Below, piece after piece: positions 19,655 to 28,810 of a stretch of 64,000 bases of DNA. Numbering within the stretch: the first letter of the stretch is position 1; each line of letters starts with the position of its first letter. The position numbers were made by a program, and so were the translations under genes. The notes below the pieces were generated by a model. It had not been told where the DNA came from. It ran no database searches and saw only the letters and a program-made list of their open reading frames with translations. Source of the DNA: Streptomyces sp. Q6 (GTDB lineage Bacteria > Actinomycetota > Actinomycetes > Streptomycetales > Streptomycetaceae); assembly GCF_036967205.1 (NCBI RefSeq), contig NZ_CP146022.1:5332001-5396000 (forward strand), written 5' to 3'.

Positions 19655-20701
19655 ATGACCACGACTGTTGCCGCATACGCCGCCCCCAGCGCCAAGGCCC
19701 CGCTGGAGCGCACCACCATCGAGCGCCGCACGGTCGGCGCGCACGACATCATGATCGACATCAAGTTCGCCGGCATCTGCCACTCCGACATCCACCAGGC
19801 CCGCGAGGGCTGGGGCGAGGCCCTCTTCCCGATGGTCCCGGGCCACGAGATCGCCGGTGTCGTCTCCGAGGTCGGCTCCGGCGTGACGAAGTACAAGGTC
19901 GGCGACCGCGTCGGTGTGGGCTGCCTGGTCGACTCCTGCCGCACGTGCGAGAACTGCAAGGCCGGCCTGGAGCAGCACTGCACGAACAGCAGCTACGGCG
20001 CCACGTACAACGCCATCGGCCGTGACGGCACGCCCAACCACGGCGGCTACTCGCAGAAGCTCGTCGTCGACGAGAACTACGCGGTCCGCATCCCGGAGGG
20101 CCTCGCCCTCGACGTGGCCGCGCCGCTGCTCTGCGCCGGCATCACCACGTACTCCCCGCTCAAGCACTGGGGCGCGGGCCCCGGCAAGAAGGTCGCGATC
20201 GTCGGCCTCGGCGGCCTCGGCCACATGGGCGTCAAGATCGCGCACGCGCTGGGCGCCGAGGTCACCGTCCTCTCCCAGTCGCTGCGCAAGAAGGACGACG
20301 GCCTGAAGCTGGGCGCCGACCACTACTACGCGACCAGCGACGAGAAGACCTTCCAGGAGCTCGCGGGCACCTTCGACCTGATCCTCTCCACGGTCTCCGC
20401 CCCGCTGGACTTCGGCGGCTACCTCGGCCTGCTGAAGACGGGCGGCGCGCTGGTGAACGTCGGCGCCCCCGAGGAGCCGATCGCGCTCAACCTCTTCTCC
20501 CTCATCGGCGGCAACAAGACCCTCGCCGGCTCGATGATCGGCGGTATCGCCGAGACCCAGGAGATGCTCGACTTCTGCGCCGAGCACGGCCTGGGCTCCG
20601 AGATCGAGCTGATCGAGGCGAGCCGGATCAACGAGGCGTACGAGCGGGTCCTCGCCTCGGACGTGCGCTACCGCTTCGTGATCGACGCGGCCACCATCTG
20701 A
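19655..20701 (+). CDS. zinc-dependent NAD(P) alcohol dehydrogenase (YahK/cinnamyl-alcohol type)
   Basis: Medium-chain dehydrogenase/reductase of 348 residues that should reduce aldehydes or oxidise primary alcohols. Catalytic zinc ligands lie in GICHSDIH (Cys near 37) and GHE (about 62). The structural zinc Cys cluster [15 protein letters not shown] is at about 95-109, and the nucleotide-binding motif GLGGLGHMG is near 184. The CHSDxH motif and overall layout match the YahK/CAD branch, most of which prefer NADPH. Likely regulated by the divergent MmyB-type regulator. Confidence 0.9.
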   Translation: MTTTVAAYAAPSAKAPLERTTIERRTVGAHDIMIDIKFAGICHSDIHQAREGWGEALFPMVPGHEIAGVVSEVGSGVTKYKVGDRVGVGCLVDSCRTCENCKAGLEQHCTNSSYGATYNAIGRDGTPNHGGYSQKLVVDENYAVRIPEGLALDVAAPLLCAGITTYSPLKHWGAGPGKKVAIVGLGGLGHMGVKIAHALGAEVTVLSQSLRKKDDGLKLGADHYYATSDEKTFQELAGTFDLILSTVSAPLDFGGYLGLLKTGGALVNVGAPEEPIALNLFSLIGGNKTLAGSMIGGIAETQEMLDFCAEHGLGSEIELIEASRINEAYERVLASDVRYRFVIDAATI

Positions 20702-20803
20702 TCCCCTCACCTCCCGGGTCCTTACGTCCCGGGTAATCGACGCCCTCCTCGGGCTCCGGCAGTGTTTCCCCCGACACCACCGGAATCCGAGGAGGGCTCG
20801 CTC

Positions 20804-21145
20804 ATGACCGCCTACGCCATCGCCGTGCTCCGCCCCACCGCCCCGGTCCACCCGGAGGTTCTCGTCTACATCGAGCGGGTGCAGTCCACCTTCGAGCCGT
20901 TCGGCGGCCGCTTCCTCTCGCACGGCAAGTCCGGCGAGTGGCGGGAGGGCGAGCGCCTCGGCGACGTCGTCCTGGTCGAGTTCCCCGACCTGGAGCGGGC
21001 CCGCGCCTGGTACGCGTCCCCCGCCTACCAGGAGATCCTCCCGATGCGCACCGCGCACATCCCCGGCGAGCTGGTCCTCCTGGACGGCGTACCGGACGGC
21101 TACGACGCGTCGCGCACGGCGGCGGCGATGCGCGCCGCCGGCTGA
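20804..21145 (+). CDS. DUF1330 family protein
   Basis: 113-residue protein with the ferredoxin-like DUF1330 fold: VQSTFEPFGGRFLSHG, VVLVEFPDLERARAWYASP and AYQEILPMR are typical. Family members are small dimeric cytosolic proteins without established activity. GAGGAGGG lies ten bases before the ATG. Convergent with the GH43 gene, 19 bases away. Confidence 0.85.
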   Translation: MTAYAIAVLRPTAPVHPEVLVYIERVQSTFEPFGGRFLSHGKSGEWREGERLGDVVLVEFPDLERARAWYASPAYQEILPMRTAHIPGELVLLDGVPDGYDASRTAAAMRAAG

Positions 21146-21164
21146 CGGCCCGCCCCCGGGCCGG

Positions 21165-24020
21165 TCAGGGGATGCGGCGCGGCCGCACCCCGGTCAGTGT
21201 CGGCGTCACCGGCCGCATCAGCCCGTCCGCGCCGAACGTGACCCGGTCGATCGTGGTCTCGCGGTGCGTACCGTCGCCGTCCGGGATCGCGAAACGGTGG
21301 TACGCGATGTACCAGTCGTCGGTGCCGGGCACCTGGAGCAGGGAGTTGTGGCCGGTGCCGAGGATGCCCTGCGCGGGGTCCTTCGCCAGGACCACGCCGC
21401 GGTGCGTGAACGGCCCGTACGGGGAGTCGGAGGTGGCGTAGCCGACGCGGTAGTTCTCGCTGCGGGTGTCGTCGATCGAGTACGTCAGGTGGTACAGGTC
21501 GCCGCGGCGCGCCACGAACAACCCCTCCCTGAAGTCCGTGAGCCCGGTGATCCGCCGCACCTTCGCGGTGTCGTACGACACCATGTCGTCGTTGAGCGGT
21601 GCCACCCACGCCGACCCGTTGCCCCAGTACAGGTACGCCGTGCCGTCCTTGTCGGTGAAGACGGCCGGGTCGATGGCCTGGCCGGCGCCGTCCGGGTTCG
21701 CCGCGATCAGGACCTTGCCGCTGTCGGTGAAGGGCCCGGTGGGGGAGTCGGCGGTGGCGACCCCGATCTTCGCCTCGGCGCAGTAGTAGAAGTAGAACGT
21801 CCCGTCCTTCTCGGCGATGGTCGGGGCCCAGGCCCGGGACTCGGCCCAGCTCACGTCCTTGCCGAGGTCGAGGATCACGCCGTGGTCGGTCCAGTCGACG
21901 AGGTTCTTCGACGACCACACGCCGAACGTGGTGCCGCCCCACCCGGCGAACCCGTCGGTGGTCCCGTAGATGTAGTAACTCCCGCCGAACGCGACGATGT
22001 TGGGGTCCGCGTGGAACCCGGGCAGCACGGGCGTACGCATCTCCACGGCGGACACCGTCCACTTCTTCTGATCGCCGTCGGCCGAGGTGACCGTGTACGT
22101 GACGGGCTTGCGCAGGTCGGTCGTGCGGCCGCTCGCCGGGCTGAGGCGAGCGCCGGGCGCGAGCGTGAACCGGGGCCGCAGGCGCCGCAGATCGGTGCCG
22201 GGCACGACGGGCAGGACGACGGTCGCGCCCTCGGCCGCGACGACGGCGGGCACCTTCAGCTGCTTCAGCTCCACGTCCCTGACGCGGGTCGCGTTGGCGG
22301 GCAGCGCGGCGATCTCGTCGGCGGACAGGACCCGGTTGTAGAGCCGCACGTCCCGCAGGCGGCCCTTCAGGGTGCGGTCGCCGGTGTACGGGGAGCGGCC
22401 CAGGTAGTTGGCGGTGGTGACGCCGCCGCCGATGTCCGAGGGCGAGAGGGTGACGGCGCTGGTGCGGCCGACGACCTCGCCGTCGAGGTGGAGCAGCGCG
22501 GTGTCACCACCGACGGTGTACGTCACGTTCGTCCAACGCCCGCGCGGCAGACCGCTGTGGGCCTCGGCCTGCTGCTCCTTGGTCCAGTTGCCGTCGGACA
22601 GGGCGGCCCGGAATCCTGAGTCGGCGCTGCCGCCGGTGGCGAACAGGTACCCGTTCCCCTTCCCGTCGGCGCCGGTGTTCCCGAACCCGTACAGGAAGTA
22701 CGGCGTCGCCTGATCGTCGTCGACCCACACGTCGGCGGTCACGGTGACCGCGTCGACGCCCGCGAGCATGTTGTCCGGGAGCTTCACGTGGCCGCCGGCG
22801 CCGCCGAGCACGAGCGCCCCGTCCGCCCACGACACGTCGCCGCCCGCGGGGGTGCCGTGGTAGCCGTGCCCGGACACGTCCTCGGCGTCCCCCGCCAGCG
22901 GCCAGTGCGCGACGAGTCCGTCGGCGTCGGCGAGCACGGGCGCGACGCCCCACTTCTCCTGGATCCGGTCGAACTCGCCGCGGGTGACCGGGAGTACGGT
23001 GCCGTGGCGCGGCGCGGAGGGCAGCCGGTAGGCGGTGGACTTCGTCCACGTGCCGCCCGCCGGATCGGTCGACTCGAACGGCATGTAGCCGGTGGCCGTG
23101 TAGTCGTCGATGAACAGGTACCACTTGTCCTCGGTGTTGGACTTGAAGACCAGCGGCCCCTCGCCCTGCGCCATGGCCCCCATGCCGATGCCCTCGGCGA
23201 CGGTCTCCCAGTCGGTCGCGAGCAGGTCCCGGGACTTCTCCTCCAGGATGAACTTCCCGTACGGCGACTGCGACGCGGACCGTTCGTCCTTCGTGAAGCG
23301 GTAGTACGTCCCGTCGTGCGCGATGACGGTCGAGTCGATGACCGAGTACCCGGGGTCGTTCCAGACCTTCGCCTCGCTGAACGTCCTGAAGTCCTTCGTC
23401 GTCGCGTACAGCATGCGGTTGTACGTGTCGGCGGTGTGCTCCGTGTCGCTCTCGGCGTACAGCTTCGACGCCCAGAAGACGACGTACTCGCCGAGCTCCT
23501 CGCTCCAGTACGCCTCGGGCGCCCAGGTGTTGCCCGCGGTCTCGGGTGAGACCCGCACCGAACGCGGCTCACCCCACTCCACCAGGTCCGTCGACTCCCA
23601 CACGATGATCGAGCGGCTGCCGTGCCGCTGCACGTAGTCCCAGCCGGCCCCGCCGTAGATCCGCAGATCGGTGGCGATGAGGAAGAACCGGTCCCCCTCG
23701 GGCGACCGGATGACGAACGGATCGCGCACACCCTTGTCGCCGAGCGAGGAGGTGAGCACGGGCTTCCCGCCGTTCAACTCCCGCCAGTGGAGCGGGTCGT
23801 CGCCCTTGCTCGACGCGAGATGGATCTGCTCCCCGTCGGGGGTCCCCTCCCCGGTGAAGTACACGAACAGATACCCCTCGTACGCCCCGTCCCGCGCCCG
23901 CGCCCGAGCGGGCGAGGCGAGGGCGCCGGCCCCCAGGCCGAGCGCTCCGGCGACGAGCAGATTCCGCCGCGACAGCGCGGGGACGGACACGGGCGGACGG
24001 GATGTTCCGTGACGGGTCAT
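21165..24020 (-). CDS. secreted glycoside hydrolase with two GH43 domains and a LamG-like domain
   Basis: 951-residue exported enzyme. Twin-arginine signal SRRNLLVAGALGLGAGALA (about 17-35). The first GH43-type five-bladed propeller (about 45-370) has candidate base Asp in GVRDPF, pKa-modulating Asp in SVIDST and acid Glu in MAQGEGPL. A concanavalin-like LamG domain follows (about 375-565), then a short beta domain. The second GH43 domain (about 660-940) has HADPNI, QAIDPAVFTD and TDFREGLF as the matching triad. Both catalytic sets look complete. Family activities are arabinofuranosidase, arabinanase and xylosidase; which applies to each domain is not readable here. GAGGAG precedes the start. 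Confidence 0.88.
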   Translation of the reverse strand: MTRHGTSRPPVSVPALSRRNLLVAGALGLGAGALASPARARARDGAYEGYLFVYFTGEGTPDGEQIHLASSKGDDPLHWRELNGGKPVLTSSLGDKGVRDPFVIRSPEGDRFFLIATDLRIYGGAGWDYVQRHGSRSIIVWESTDLVEWGEPRSVRVSPETAGNTWAPEAYWSEELGEYVVFWASKLYAESDTEHTADTYNRMLYATTKDFRTFSEAKVWNDPGYSVIDSTVIAHDGTYYRFTKDERSASQSPYGKFILEEKSRDLLATDWETVAEGIGMGAMAQGEGPLVFKSNTEDKWYLFIDDYTATGYMPFESTDPAGGTWTKSTAYRLPSAPRHGTVLPVTRGEFDRIQEKWGVAPVLADADGLVAHWPLAGDAEDVSGHGYHGTPAGGDVSWADGALVLGGAGGHVKLPDNMLAGVDAVTVTADVWVDDDQATPYFLYGFGNTGADGKGNGYLFATGGSADSGFRAALSDGNWTKEQQAEAHSGLPRGRWTNVTYTVGGDTALLHLDGEVVGRTSAVTLSPSDIGGGVTTANYLGRSPYTGDRTLKGRLRDVRLYNRVLSADEIAALPANATRVRDVELKQLKVPAVVAAEGATVVLPVVPGTDLRRLRPRFTLAPGARLSPASGRTTDLRKPVTYTVTSADGDQKKWTVSAVEMRTPVLPGFHADPNIVAFGGSYYIYGTTDGFAGWGGTTFGVWSSKNLVDWTDHGVILDLGKDVSWAESRAWAPTIAEKDGTFYFYYCAEAKIGVATADSPTGPFTDSGKVLIAANPDGAGQAIDPAVFTDKDGTAYLYWGNGSAWVAPLNDDMVSYDTAKVRRITGLTDFREGLFVARRGDLYHLTYSIDDTRSENYRVGYATSDSPYGPFTHRGVVLAKDPAQGILGTGHNSLLQVPGTDDWYIAYHRFAIPDGDGTHRETTIDRVTFGADGLMRPVTPTLTGVRPRRIP

Positions 24021-24346
24021 GCGTACTGCTCCTCGGGGTGCGGGGGAGTCCGTGGGGGCAGGGGGTGGCGACGGGGTCGGCAGTGTCAGCGGTGGCCAGT
24101 GAAGAAGTTCGCGACGGCCCGGTCAAGATCTCCGACAGAGATCGGTCCGAAAACCCGAAGAGTGATCGATATACCGAACGCCAAGGTGGGTCGAAGCAGC
24201 GCATCTCGGTGATACCGGTGGCCCTGGGCGGCGGCGACCGGAATCTCCGCACCACCGAAATTCCGACTTTCGCGCTTTCTCACCTTCCACTGATCCCGTA
24301 CGGTGGAAAAGGCTGGGCGGAGAACCATCGAGAGCCGGGAGAAGCC
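24021..24346. other. 326-bp divergent intergenic region
   Basis: No gene seen. The left end holds the GH43 ribosome-binding site and the right end GGGAG for the AbrB gene. The middle (about 24120-24180 and 24255-24310) is the least GC-rich part and should hold both promoters. GATCTC/GAGATC form an inverted repeat with a five-base gap at 24127-24143. A -10-like TATATC can be read on the minus strand near 24170, but I could not fit a confident pair of boxes. Confidence 0.5.
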
Positions 24347-24670
24347 ATGGCGGCGACCGTGACACGGATAAGGACGCAACTGCGGGGCAAGGGCCAGCTC
24401 ACGCTGCCCGGCGAGGTCCGCAAGGCGCTGCACATCGAGGCCGGTGACGACGTCGAGTTCGTCGTGGCGGCGGACGGGTCCGTACAGCTGCGCGGGCTGA
24501 AGACGATCCCCGCGGAGCAGGCCTGGTTCTGGACCGAGGAGTGGCAGGCCGGGGAGCGGGAGGCGTCCCGGCAGATCGCTGCCGGTGAGGGGCGGATCTA
24601 CGGGAGCGCCGAGGAGATGTTCTCGGCACTCGGTACGGGGGACGGGTCCGGGGACGATGCCGACGTTTGA
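24347..24670 (+). CDS. AbrB/SpoVT-type antitoxin candidate
   Basis: 107 residues. An N-terminal swapped-hairpin DNA-binding domain (about 7-52: LRGKGQLTLPGEVRKALHIE, VEFVVAADGSVQLRG) is followed by an acidic, Trp-containing tail that would wrap around a partner protein. The stop overlaps the start of the next gene by 14 bases, so the two are translationally coupled. Known: AbrB-fold antitoxins bind their own promoter and neutralise a co-encoded toxin. Inferred: this is the antitoxin of the pair. No experimental system that I can name matches it. Confidence 0.78.
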   Translation: MAATVTRIRTQLRGKGQLTLPGEVRKALHIEAGDDVEFVVAADGSVQLRGLKTIPAEQAWFWTEEWQAGEREASRQIAAGEGRIYGSAEEMFSALGTGDGSGDDADV

Positions 24671-24959
24671 GGTCACCCCACGGTTCGCCCGCGATTTCGC
24701 CCGCCTGTCGCCCGACCAGCAGCGCCGGTTCCGCCGTGTGATCGTCGAGCACTTCGTGCCCGACGTGGAGGCGGGTTCCTTCCGGCCGGGACTGCGCGTG
24801 AAGGGCGTGCAGGCGGCGGCGGGCGTCTACGAGATGACCTGGGCTCCCGACGGCCGCGCCACCTGGCAGTACGGGGAGGAGAAGACGGCCGGAACGCCCC
24901 ACGTCGTGTGGCGCCGCATCGGCACCCACGGCATCTTCACGCCCCCGCCCGGCCCGTAG
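24657..24959 (+). CDS. RelE/ParE-like toxin candidate
   Basis: 100-residue protein with the RelE/ParE layout: helix (FARDFARLSPDQQRRFRRVI), then beta strands (GVYEMTWAPDGRATWQYG, HVVWRRIGTHGIF). The strand ending IGTHxIF recalls the conserved C-terminus of RelE-like toxins, and several Arg and His residues could serve in mRNA cleavage. ATG at 24657 lies inside the antitoxin gene. Toxicity has not been shown; it could also be a benign RelE-fold protein. Confidence 0.72.
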   Translation: MPTFEVTPRFARDFARLSPDQQRRFRRVIVEHFVPDVEAGSFRPGLRVKGVQAAAGVYEMTWAPDGRATWQYGEEKTAGTPHVVWRRIGTHGIFTPPPGP

Positions 24960-24979
24960 CGCCCGCAGCCGCCGCCCCG

Positions 24980-25588
24980 TCACCGCTCACGCCGCGCCCC
25001 CACCAGCCGCCCCGTCAGCCCTTCCTGCCCCGGATACGGCCGCTCGACGGGAAGGAGCCCCGCCGCGGTCTCCAGGTCTCCCGCCGTCACCCGGGCCCGT
25101 ACCTCACGCGCGAGCGGTGTCACGTCCGTGACGGACACCGTCCACTCGTCCGCGTACCGCCGCACCGCCTCCCCGGACAGGCCCAGCTGCAACGACCGGT
25201 ACGGCAGCGGGCGCAGCCGCAGGTCGCGCTCGGGGTCCCACTGCACGCGCGCGGGTGCCTGCCTCAACTCCCGCTTCCAGGACGCCTGATCGGTGTGCAC
25301 CCCGCGCGTGCAGCTCGACAGGCACGCGTGCCGCAGCGCCCACTCGAAGCCGTCCCGCCGGATCTCGACCGCGAGCACGACCTCCTGCCCCGCCTTCGTG
25401 GCCCAGCCGCAGCGGTACATCATCCACAGGAACGACGGCTTGATCCACGTCATCCGGTCCCGCCGGAACGCCGCGGGAAACCGCCCGTCGCGGGCCGCGG
25501 GCAGGCCGATCACCGGCGAGTACGCCTGGTACACGGTGACCGTGGATCCGGTGTGGTGTGCGCGGATCTCGTGCGTGTTCTGCGTCAT
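24980..25588 (-). CDS. DUF4291 family protein
   Basis: 202-residue protein with the DUF4291 signature: VYQAYSPVIGLPA near the start, MTWIKPSFLWMMYRCGWATK (about 46-65), and WDPERDLRLRPLPYRSLQLG. The family is widespread and has no assigned function. Start MTQNTHEIRA at 25588. Cytosolic. It converges on the toxin gene, 20 bases away. Confidence 0.88.
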   Translation of the reverse strand: MTQNTHEIRAHHTGSTVTVYQAYSPVIGLPAARDGRFPAAFRRDRMTWIKPSFLWMMYRCGWATKAGQEVVLAVEIRRDGFEWALRHACLSSCTRGVHTDQASWKRELRQAPARVQWDPERDLRLRPLPYRSLQLGLSGEAVRRYADEWTVSVTDVTPLAREVRARVTAGDLETAAGLLPVERPYPGQEGLTGRLVGARRER

Positions 25589-25661
25589 GGACCACAGAGT
25601 GATCCCCGGACACCCCCCGTTGCCAGCGGATTTCCGCCCCGCCCGACGCCCGCCGAACGGC

Positions 25662-26753
25662 TCAGTGGCGGAGTGTCGCCGGGCTGCCGCCGTTCGCCTC
25701 GTAGCCCGCCACCGCCAGGGCCCGGTACACCGCGTACGACGACGCCGGGTCCTCGTCCGACGTCCACGGGATCGCGCCGATGTGGCCGTCGACCCGTACG
25801 AGCTGCTGCATCGCCTCGGACCAGCGTTCCGCGCGGACCAGGAAGAAGATCAGCAGGTGGCGTACGTGGGCGAGCATCGGGTCGTCCGGGCGGGCCGAGG
25901 TGACCGCGAACAGGGCGCCGTGCAGCGCCTTGGTGACGACCTCGCTCTCGTAGAACCCGCGGACCAGGTTCAGGTCGGGCAGGTGCTCGTACAGCGCGAA
26001 GAGGGGCAGCGCGGGGAGCAGGGAGCCGCGCGGGGCGCGCGCCGCCGCGGCCTCGGCGAAGGCGAACGCCTCCTCGCGGGAGCCGTGCCACTTCTCCGTC
26101 CAGTAGCGCAGCCCGGCCAGGTGCGCGCCCATGTGTCCGGGCGCGGTGTCCAGGATCTTCAGCCACAGCTGCTCGAACTCGGTCCGCGAGTAGCCCAGCC
26201 CGCGGCCCACCGCGAGGTGCGTGATGTGCGGGACCGGGTCGCCGGGCGCGAGGAGCGCCGCCTGCTCGCACGCCGCGCGGGCCTCCTCCAGGACGATGCG
26301 CTGCTCGTCCGGCGTCCCGCCGTCGCGCCACGCCTGCTGCACCAGGAACTCGGCGAAGACCTGCGCCCCGCCCGCGTCCTTCGGCTGCTGCGCGCGCCAC
26401 GCCTGGAGCCATCCGGCGCCGAGCCGCGGCGTCCGCTGCATCTCCAGGGCGGCGGCACCGGCGATCGCCTGCACCCGCTCCCAGCGCGCCTCGGTCTCCT
26501 TGCCGGTCCCGGCGAGCAGCTGCGCGGCCGCCGTGAAGTCCTGATTGCGCTGCACGACGGCCATCACGTCCAGGAGGTCCTGGTCGGGGCCCGGCAGCCG
26601 CACGTCGAGCTCCTCCTGCCGCACGAACCCGTAGGCGGCCGGGTCGGCGGCGTCCGGGGAGCCGGGGGCGACCTGACGGATACCGCCGCGCCGCCGCAGC
26701 ATCACCACCCAGGCGATCATCAGGACGGCCATCAGGACCCAGAGAATTCCCAT
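25662..26753 (-). CDS. membrane-anchored helical-repeat protein, function unknown
   Basis: 363 residues. One N-terminal membrane helix (MGILWVLMAVLMIAWVVMLR) is followed by a basic stop-transfer RRRGG. The rest is all-helical with tetratricopeptide-like spacing (EARAACEQAALLAPGDPVPH; IPWTSDEDPASSYAVYRALA), on the cytoplasmic side by the positive-inside rule. I do not recognise the family. It is divergent from metB, 55 bases apart, an arrangement I recall from other streptomycetes. Confidence 0.8.
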   Translation of the reverse strand: MGILWVLMAVLMIAWVVMLRRRGGIRQVAPGSPDAADPAAYGFVRQEELDVRLPGPDQDLLDVMAVVQRNQDFTAAAQLLAGTGKETEARWERVQAIAGAAALEMQRTPRLGAGWLQAWRAQQPKDAGGAQVFAEFLVQQAWRDGGTPDEQRIVLEEARAACEQAALLAPGDPVPHITHLAVGRGLGYSRTEFEQLWLKILDTAPGHMGAHLAGLRYWTEKWHGSREEAFAFAEAAAARAPRGSLLPALPLFALYEHLPDLNLVRGFYESEVVTKALHGALFAVTSARPDDPMLAHVRHLLIFFLVRAERWSEAMQQLVRVDGHIGAIPWTSDEDPASSYAVYRALAVAGYEANGGSPATLRH

Positions 26754-26808
26754 ACCTACAAGCTAACCGAGGTCGCGGGACCGCTCGGGCGCACTACTCT
26801 CGTGCGGC

Positions 26809-27981
26809 ATGAGCGACACGCACAGCAGCCCGTCCGGGCCCCGAGGGTTCGAGACCACCGCCATCCACGCCGGGAACACGGCAGATCCCGTCACCGGCGC
26901 CGTCGTCCCCCCGATCTACCAGGTCTCCACGTACAAGCAGGACGGCGTCGGCGGCCTGCGCGGCGGATACGAGTACAGCCGCAGCGCCAACCCCACCCGC
27001 ACCGCCCTCGAAGAGAATCTCGCGGCCCTGGAGGGCGGCCGGCGCGGACTCGCCTTCGCCTCCGGGCTCGCCGCCGAGGACTGCCTGCTCCGTACGGTGC
27101 TGAGCCCGGGTGACCACGTGGTCATCCCGAACGACGCGTACGGCGGCACGTTCCGCCTGTTCGCGAAGGTCGTCTCGCGCTGGGGCGTGGAGTGGTCGGT
27201 GGCCGACACGGCCGACGTCGACTCCGTACGGGCCGCACTCACCCCCAAGACCAAGGCGATCTGGGTCGAGACCCCCTCGAACCCGCTGCTCGGCATCACG
27301 GACATCGCCGCCGTCGCGCAGGTCGCCCGCGAGGCCGGCGCGCGCCTCGTCGTCGACAACACCTTCGCGAGCCCCTACCTCCAGCAGCCGCTCGCGCTCG
27401 GCGCGGACGTCGTCGTCCACTCGATGACGAAGTACATGGGCGGCCACTCGGACGTCGTCGGCGGCGCGCTGATCGTCAACGACCCGGCCCTGGCCGACGA
27501 GTTGGCGTACCACCAGAACGCGATGGGCGCCGTCGCCGGCCCCTTCGACTCCTGGCTGGTGCTGCGCGGCATCAAGACGCTGCCCGTCCGCATGGACCGG
27601 CACAGCGAGAACGCCACTCGCGTCGCCGACATGCTCACCCGCCACCCGCGCGTCACCGAGGTCCTCTACCCGGGCCTGCCCGAGCACCCGGGCCACGAGA
27701 TCGCCGCCAAGCAGATGAAGGCGTTCGGCGGCATGGTGTCGTTCCGCGTCGAGGGCGGCGAAGAGGCGGCCGTCGAGGTCTGCAACCGGGCGAAGCTCTT
27801 CACGCTCGGCGAGTCCCTCGGCGGCGTCGAGTCGCTCATCGAGCACCCGGGCCGCATGACGCACGCCTCCGTCGCGGGCTCCGCCCTGGAGGTGCCCGCC
27901 GACCTCGTCCGGCTCTCCGTGGGCATCGAGTCGGTCGACGACCTCCTCGCCGACCTGCACCAGGCCCTCAAGAAGGGCTAG
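26809..27981 (+). CDS. metB: cystathionine gamma-synthase
   Basis: PLP enzyme of methionine synthesis that joins an acylated homoserine with cysteine. 390 residues with the substrate and cofactor motifs YSRSANPTRTALEENLAALE (about 58-77) and the PLP Lys in HSMTKYMGGHSD (about 208), plus the C-terminal SLGGVESLIEHP. Cystathionine gamma-lyase and O-acylhomoserine sulfhydrylase share the fold; synthase is the usual assignment at this locus. A -10-like TACTCT at 26795-26800 sits eight bases before the ATG, with no clear ribosome-binding site, so a leaderless start is possible. Confidence 0.92.
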   Translation: MSDTHSSPSGPRGFETTAIHAGNTADPVTGAVVPPIYQVSTYKQDGVGGLRGGYEYSRSANPTRTALEENLAALEGGRRGLAFASGLAAEDCLLRTVLSPGDHVVIPNDAYGGTFRLFAKVVSRWGVEWSVADTADVDSVRAALTPKTKAIWVETPSNPLLGITDIAAVAQVAREAGARLVVDNTFASPYLQQPLALGADVVVHSMTKYMGGHSDVVGGALIVNDPALADELAYHQNAMGAVAGPFDSWLVLRGIKTLPVRMDRHSENATRVADMLTRHPRVTEVLYPGLPEHPGHEIAAKQMKAFGGMVSFRVEGGEEAAVEVCNRAKLFTLGESLGGVESLIEHPGRMTHASVAGSALEVPADLVRLSVGIESVDDLLADLHQALKKG

Positions 27982-28010
27982 CCGGCCACGCGGGCCGGCT
28001 CACCAGCCGG

Positions 28011-28253
28011 TCAGGGTGGAGTCGTCGTCGACGGCGGCTCCACCCACGGGCGCGCCATCGTCGCCCACACCAGGAACGCCACCACCGCCACGCACAGCAG
28101 GCACCACATCACCTGCCGGGCGATCCGCCGGCGCCGCAGCACCCGGTTGCCCCTGCGCGTCGCCTCGGCGTACAGCTCGGCCGGCACCACCGGCGGCGGC
28201 GCCGCGTCGAGCACCGCCCGCACCGTGGATTCCTTGCGTTCCTGAAGGCTCAT
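28011..28253 (-). CDS. small single-pass membrane protein downstream of a sigma-factor-like gene
   Basis: 80 residues: a charged N-terminal half (MSLQERKESTVRAVLDA ... RRGNRVLRRRRIARQ), one membrane helix (VMWCLLCVAVVAFLVWATMA, about 48-67) and a short outer tail rich in Pro and Thr. Its ATG overlaps the stop of the upstream gene (ATGA), so it is translationally coupled to a sigma-70-like protein. It has the size and topology of a minimal membrane anchor or anti-sigma partner, but lacks a zinc-finger HxxxCxxC motif. Function not recognised. Confidence 0.72.
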   Translation of the reverse strand: MSLQERKESTVRAVLDAAPPPVVPAELYAEATRRGNRVLRRRRIARQVMWCLLCVAVVAFLVWATMARPWVEPPSTTTPP

Positions 28254-28735
28254 GCGGGGCTCATCCCCTGGAGTTCGGCCGGCGCGGGACCGCGCGGCGG
28301 GTGCAGGACGAGGGCCATCGCGCGCAGATGCAGGGCCCGCACCCGCTCCGTGGAGAGCCCGAGGAGCGCCGCCGCCTGCTCCTCGCCGATGCCCTCGAAG
28401 AGCCGCAGCACCAGGACGAGACGTTCTTGCGCGGTCAGATGCCCCAGCACGCCACCGCGGGCGCGATGCCGATACGGGATCCACATGCCGTGCGCGAAGC
28501 GGACGGCCAGTTCCTTACGGGCGCAGTCGTAGGGGTCCTCGCCCCGAAGACGGTCCCAGGAGGCATACGTACGGGCGAGCGCGGCCGTGAGCAGCCGCCG
28601 CGCGCGCGGGTTGTCGTCCGGCGGCTCGGCGGTCAGCAGGGTCGCGGCATGCAGCAGCCGCCCGGCCGCGCCCGCGACGAACGCCTCGAACTCACGGGCC
28701 CGACGGGCGTTCCTCGACGCCTGCCGTTCGCGCAC
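28250..28735 (-). CDS. ECF-type sigma factor-like protein
   Basis: 161 residues. The N-terminal helices (FEAFVAGAAGRLLHAATLLT ... ARTYASWDRLR) match region 2 of SigE-like small ECF factors. The C-terminus (LTAQERLVLVLRLFEGIGEE ... LLGLSTERVRALHLRAMALV) matches the region 4 helix-turn-helix. The -10 recognition part looks short, so activity as a true sigma factor is not certain. GTG start at 28735. Forms a two-gene operon with the membrane protein that follows. Confidence 0.75.
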   Translation of the reverse strand: MRERQASRNARRAREFEAFVAGAAGRLLHAATLLTAEPPDDNPRARRLLTAALARTYASWDRLRGEDPYDCARKELAVRFAHGMWIPYRHRARGGVLGHLTAQERLVLVLRLFEGIGEEQAAALLGLSTERVRALHLRAMALVLHPPRGPAPAELQGMSPA

Positions 28736-28810
28736 GCTTCATATGAGGCCTGCCGCGGCCCCCCGGTCAAGAGGCGGGAGCCGCGGCGGTCGTACGAGGG
28801 TGGTGCGGCC

